In this document: positions 58,802 through 64,000 of the stretch, piece by piece
How positions within the stretch are numbered: the first letter of the stretch is position 1
Layout of the letters: each line of letters begins with the position of its first letter
NCBI GenBank assembly: GCA_903813345.2
Contig: CAIIXF020000005.1
Span: 310,001 to 374,000, forward strand
Length of the DNA stretch: 64,000 nucleotides
Source: Owenia fusiformis
Taxonomy: Eukaryota; Annelida; Polychaeta; Sabellida; Oweniidae
Direction of reading: 5' to 3'
Notes under the pieces: generated by a model
What the model saw: the letters and a program-made list of their open reading frames with translations, nothing else
What the model was told of the DNA's origin: nothing
Database searches by the model: none
Made by a program: the position numbers and the translations under genes

Positions 58802-60244
58802 TGTACAATGTATAATTTAGCCAATAATGATCAACTGCAGGCATTCACTTTTGGTACAATTCTGTATGAAGAAATGTAGGATTCAAAAGTAATGTCTTAA
58901 CATTTGTAAAGAATATGTAAGGCTCATTTAAACATAAAGAATGATTAAATGAGTTCCTGTTTTTCGTATATTTTTTGTATTGACATTGTATGTAGAAGAA
59001 GATGTTCATTTAAAAAACATTGAAATGATCTCATTCATATTCAGTAAGTTGACAATGAAAATTGTTATGTAGATTCTCTTATAACTATTTTAAATTATGC
59101 TCATTGTTGACAGTAGTGTTATTTGGGGGACTAACAAGGTTGTAGTGTTTCTATTTAATTCAGAGCCTAAGACCTCATATGTTGAGATGCCTTAATGTGT
59201 AATATAATATCTTTATTATATATCACTGGCATTGACACAGAACACATGATTTTATAATAGTTTAAAAAATGGGTGCCATATTGACACGATCATACCATAC
59301 ACCTGCTGATGGGACGATAACTAATAGAAGGGTTACTAATGTAAGTTAGCAAATGAGTTGACTCATATAATTCATGACTTCAGTTGTAGAGGGACTCTTG
59401 CAGAGGCTTAGGAAAGCAGTCGTCCAATGGGGACTAGTACAGTTTCAAAAAGACCTAAGCCTCTGGATACTTAGTTTACCTGTTTAGACTCTGGTGGACA
59501 CAGGAACCATCAAGATCCGATCATACCATTAGCATCCACGTCGTACCACAGCTAATGAGAGGGGCTACATGTTTGAGCAAAAGAACAAACTCATGAAAAA
59601 CTAACGACCCATATATCTTATTATTCAAAAAAGTTTTCTTGATGGACCCCCTTTTACTCTTTAAGATAGAGATAAATGTTTACGGAATTTCACCTACATA
59701 GAAATTCATTTTCCTGGCTGAACATGCTGTATTGATGTAATTATAAGATTTGAGTTATAATGTCACCACCAGAAATGGTGACATATTGTTATAGTCTGGA
59801 CAATATTTGGCATTCGGCATCTGTAATATATGGCAGGTACAGGTAGTGATATTTGTTTTTTTAAATACAAGCACGTTAGAAAGTATGAAGTACTTAAGCA
59901 TTCCTAGTCAAATAAATGTATCTAAAAACATTTTTTCAAAACCAATGTCATTTAATTTATTATAAGTTTGTTTTATATTACACCATGATACTTGTACTCG
60001 TCTTTCTTAAACAAGTAATGCTAATGCATATTCTTATTTTTACTTGGCATCAAAACTTGTATGGAAGTCAATCTGTATTTTTCTGGTATATAATGTGTTC
60101 CATTGATGTATTTAAATTTTTTATCAACATGATAGTTGTGCTGTCAATCCATTTATTAGTCCGTCCATTCAGAATTTCATTGTAAATTATGCATTGTTAT
60201 TTTGCTGTGATATTACTTTGATTATTGTGTATATAGATAATAAA
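58802..60244 (+). other. Probable DNAAF9 3' UTR with polyadenylation signals
   Basis: AT-rich, no coding frame. AATAAA occurs at 59911-59916 and 60239-60244. GGTGACATATTGTT near 59778 is also found in intron 9 near 37231, marking a dispersed repeat. Confidence 0.5.
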
Positions 60245-60940
60245 TAATATTTATAATTGATAAATGTATATATTGTTTAATTTGACCTACAATATTTGCA
60301 CAAGGTACATTCTACTGTATAGTTGTAAGAAATAAGTAATAAGATTATAGCCTAGTTGTAGAAATAATACTAGCTAGTTATCTTTTATGGATTTTATATT
60401 TAACATGTGTACAACACATTTCTTCAGGTACACCTTACTATGTGTACACCTCCTGTCCAATTTTGGTGTTCCATTGCCAATTGATATATTGTCACCACTT
60501 TTTGTGAATACCTGGTAATATGCTAGTATGTAGTAAGAGCTGTGTCCAGTATAAAAGCAAAAGATAGGGTCATGTGATGGCATTCTTCCATGCACTTTAT
60601 TGTATCCAATCCACTCATGTAATACACGCAAATGTATAGCCTATACAAAAGTCACTAAAATTTACTGCTGTGAGTTACAAATGTAAATATCAGATTCTAG
60701 ATTGATTTTTTTGTTTGTTTACTGTAAATGCTTGTTATTGTATAAAGTTGAATGAAATATAAATTGAATTGCAAAGAAAAACATTAAAATTGTTATACAT
60801 TTTGTTATTCAAAAGAATGAAAATCTTCAGAATCAATTGGTTACTTCATTTCTTAGTTCATATTGTATGATACTTAACTACCAATTATGTAGGGTTGTAA
60901 TCCACTTGCATGTTTTATTGCACCATTGGGTACTGTATAG
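60245..60940. other. Intergenic AT-rich stretch
   Basis: No gene or repeat is recognised before the minisatellite. Confidence 0.45.
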
Positions 60941-62690
60941 TCATCAGTCATGTGAGAGGGCAGGTTGGGTACTATTTTGTCATCAGTCATGTGAGAGGGC
61001 AGGTTTGGTACTATATTGTCATCAGTCATGTGAGAGGGCAGGTTGGGTACTATTGTCATCAGTCGTGTGAGAGGGCAGGTTTGGTACTATATTGTCATCA
61101 GTCGTGTGAGAGGGCAGGTTGGGTACTATTGTCATCAGTCGTGTGAGAGGGCAGGTTGGGTACTATATAGTCATCAGTCATGTGAGAGGGCAGGTTTGGT
61201 ACTATATAGTCATCAGTCATGTGAGAGGGCAGGTTAGGTACTATATTGTCATCAGTCATGTGAGAGGGTAGGTTTGGTACTATATTGTCATCAGTCATGT
61301 GAGAGGGCAGGTTGGGTACTATTTTGCCATCAGTCATGTGAGAGTGCAGGTTTGGTACTATATTGTCATCAGTCATGTGAGAGGGCAGGTTGGGTACTAT
61401 TTTGTCATCAGTCATGTGAGAGGGCAGGTTGGGTACTATATAGTCATCAGTCATGTGAGAGGGCAGGTTTGGTACTATATTGTCATCAGTCTTGTGAGAG
61501 GGCAGGTTAGGTACTATATTGTCATCAGTCATGTGAGAGGGCAGGTTGGGTACTATTTTGCCATCAGTCATGTGAGAGTGCAGGTTTGGTACTATATTGT
61601 CATCAGTCATGTGAGAGGGCAGGTTGGGTACTATATAGTCATCAGTCATGTGAGAGGGCAGGTTTGGTACTATATTGTCATCAGTCTTGTGAGAGGGCAG
61701 GTTAGGTACTATATTGTCATCAGTCATGTGAGAGGGCAGGTTGGGTACTATTTTGCCATCAGTCATGTGAGAGTGCAGGTTTGGTACTATATTGTCATCA
61801 GTCATGTGAGAGGGCAGGTTGGGTACTATTTTGTCATCAGTCATTTGAGAGGGCAGGTTGGGTACTACATTGTCATCAGTCATGTGAGAGCGCAGGTTGG
61901 GTACTATAGTGTCATCAGTCATGTGAGAGGGCAGGTTGTCTCCAGTCATGTGAGAGGGTAGGTTGGGTACTATTTTGTCATCAGTCATGTGAGAGGGCAG
62001 GTTGGGTACGATATTGTCATCAGTCATGTGAGAAGGCAGGTTGTGTACTATATTGTCATCAGTCATGTGAGAGGGCAGGTTTGGTACTATATTGTCATCA
62101 GTTATGTGAGAGGGCAGGTTGGGTACTATATTGTCATCAGTCATGTGAGAGGGCAGGTTGGGTACTATATTGTCATCAGTTATGTGAGAGGGCAGGTTGG
62201 GTACTATATTGTCATCAGTCATGTGAGAGGGCAGGTTGGGTACTATATTGTCATCAGTCAGGTGAGAGGGCAGGTTGGGTACTATATTGTCATCAGTCAT
62301 GTGAGAGGGCGGGTTGTGTACTATATTGTCATCAGTCATTTGAGAGGGCAGGTTTGGTACTATATTGTCATCAGCCATGTGAGAGGGCGGGTTGGGTACT
62401 ATATAGTCATCAGTCATGTGAGAGGGTAGGTTTGGTACTATATTGTCATCAGTCATGTGAGAGGGCAGGTTGGGTACTATATAGTCATCAGTCATGTGAG
62501 AGGGCAGGTTTGGTACTATATTGTCATCAGTCATGCTAGAGTGCAGGTTGGGTACTATATTGTCATCAGTCATGTGAGAGGCCAGGTTGGGTACTATATC
62601 GTCATCAGTCATGTGAGAGGGCAGGTTTGGTACTATATTGTCATCAGTCATGAGAGAGGGCAGGTTGGGTACTATATTGTCATCAGTCAT
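60941..62690. repeat. 39-bp minisatellite downstream of DNAAF9
   Basis: About 45 copies of a unit with TCATCAGTCATGTGAGAGGG then CAGGTTGGGTACTATATTG. Most units are 39 bp, a few 36 bp, and one is shortened near 61937. The period is divisible by three, so open frames appear in both directions (longest 530 codons, minus strand, repeating MTDDNIVPNLPSH). Neighbours show no promoter or gene context, so these are repeat artefacts. Confidence 0.96.
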
Positions 62691-63742
62691 ATTTAGTGGA
62701 AAGATGTATATTGGCGAAAAGTTTTATACTATTTTTTTTAATATGGCCACCGCTTAAAAATGGTGGGAATTTTTGGCAAGAATCTAAGTATTTCAGTTTC
62801 AACCAAATAAATAACACTGTAACACTGAAATTTTAACAGTACATCACAACATATATCTTTTTTCAAATATATTCTGTGTTCTTCAGCCTAACCTCCAGGG
62901 GTCATGTATGGAGGGTCAGAATAGGAATTTTGTCTTTCTGAAGTATAATTTTATACTCAAATGGAAGGAAAGGATGGGCATCGATATGGTGAACTTTTTG
63001 AACACACATTTCTCTTAAACCAGTCATCAAAAAATTCTGAAAATTTTACACAGTGTCAATTTAATGGTCATCTTTTGAATGGTAACACTATAATTTGAAA
63101 TAGATATATATACTTTTCTCTATATTGTTTTAGAAAACACATCTTTTTTGTTTATTTCCTTTTTGTTAAATCAACCAAAATTTCCTTTGTACAACTATAA
63201 TATTGGGAAGTCTAAGAAAATTTGGTATATGCTATTTCATTCAAACAAGCTTCAGAAAGATATTTTATTTCATTCTCAAGAAATGGTAAAAAGGAACAAA
63301 AAACAATTGCATTAAAAAACAAAAAATGTTAACGAAAACAGTTATATAAAATATATATACATGTAAATTATTTTCGCATTAAATTGTTGTCAATCAGTCA
63401 ACATTACATAATGTTTTCAATAATTGGTTTAAGAGAAAAAACATTGTTGAATTCAGTTGTCCATACCGATACCAATCCTTTAAATTAGATTGCAAATAGT
63501 GTTTCATTTTTCTGATCAGCGTCTTGGAAAATTCAAAATGGCCATCTACAGGCTGATGTGAGGTTCGCAATAATTTCATGATCTCTTCAAAGAATTATCC
63601 CAGGCATTGTGTGAAATGATTAGAGCAAAACTATAGCAAAATTGTGCCAATTTCCTTTCAACTTGTTAATGGAAATCGTTTTTGCAGAGATTAATTCAAA
63701 GTAGTAAGTAAAAGGTTAGTATATAGAGATTATTCTATATGA
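62691..63742. other. Intergenic stretch
   Basis: AT-rich, with no coding or structured feature that I can support. Confidence 0.45.
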
Positions 63743-63856
63743 GGTTCAGGATATTGGGATTATCCCGAGGCCAATATAATATATCTGCCCGAGGGCCGTA
63801 GGTCCCGAGGGTAGATATATTATATTGGCCAAGGGATAATCCCAATATCCTGAACC
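63743..63856. repeat. Near-perfect hairpin, fold-back element
   Basis: GGTTCAGGATATTGGGATTA at the left is the exact complement of the right end. Arms of about 50 bp enclose a short GC-rich centre (CCCGAGGGCCGTAGGTCCCG). It is probably a fold-back MITE; TTAA was not found at the edges. Confidence 0.88.
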
Positions 63857-64000
63857 GACTATAGGATGATCTGTTTATCCCATATCAATCACATTGTTCA
63901 ATTGGCCAAAGTTCAGAAACTTTGCAACCAACCGTGGAATTATTTTAAGATATCCATGTCCAGTTTTGTATTCTTGTCCGTAGCCGGATTTTCCTGTTCA

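Noticed and set aside
61098-62690. 530-codon minus-strand frame repeating MTDDNIVPNLPSH
   Set aside because: A 39-bp period produces open frames in several phases on both strands. No flanking unique coding sequence or signal was seen.
1-64000. tRNA or rRNA genes
   Set aside because: No cloverleaf with A and B box sequences or rRNA-like block was found by eye; a covariance-model search would be needed to exclude diverged tRNA-derived repeats.

Overview
This window is nuclear DNA of an animal: AT-rich, intron-dense and heavily loaded with minisatellites and small DNA transposons. Two recognisable genes have canonical GT-AG introns. The presence of a ciliary dynein assembly factor implies motile cilia. 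The tetranucleotide-containing dispersed repeat near 41.65 kb and the many fold-back elements suggest a marine invertebrate, perhaps a mollusc, but the sequence does not settle the taxon.

Layout. (1) 1-102 is probably the C-terminal coding tail of an unidentified plus-strand gene. (2) 2083-16676, minus strand, is a complete GOLGA7/GCP16 (Erf4-like) gene in three coding exons. Its first intron is almost entirely one 13.08-kb array of a 92-bp unit: 142 exact periods, each with the octamer ATTTGCAT. (3) 16.8-29.4 kb is intergenic and made largely of nested non-autonomous DNA transposons; several insertions can be dated relative to each other because the other arm of the host element shows the empty site. 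A degraded non-LTR reverse transcriptase fragment lies at 28.4-28.6 kb. (4) 29409-58801, plus strand, is a nearly complete DNAAF9 (C20orf194, Shulin homologue) gene. I placed 30 exons whose phases all join, giving about 1150 residues against about 1177 in human. (5) 58.8-64 kb holds the 3' UTR, a 39-bp minisatellite and a perfect hairpin.

The most unusual feature is in DNAAF9. At least six of its splice junctions are covered by tandem duplications that contain both exon and intron sequence. Two have grown into large arrays: 48 bp x 28 donors at exon 5, and 69 bp x 110 donors at exon 22. Four remain as simple duplications (acceptors of exons 17, 23 and 25; donor of exon 28). In the exon-5 array the repeat is open in the coding frame, so choice among the first seven donors could add 0 to 96 residues in steps of 16. 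In the other cases use of the wrong copy introduces a stop codon. The very long open frames in this window (up to 2554 codons) are products of repeat periods divisible by three and are not genes.

The two genes point away from each other across the 12.7-kb transposon-rich spacer. No functional link between them is implied: GOLGA7 serves protein palmitoylation at the Golgi, and DNAAF9 serves cytoplasmic preassembly of outer dynein arms.
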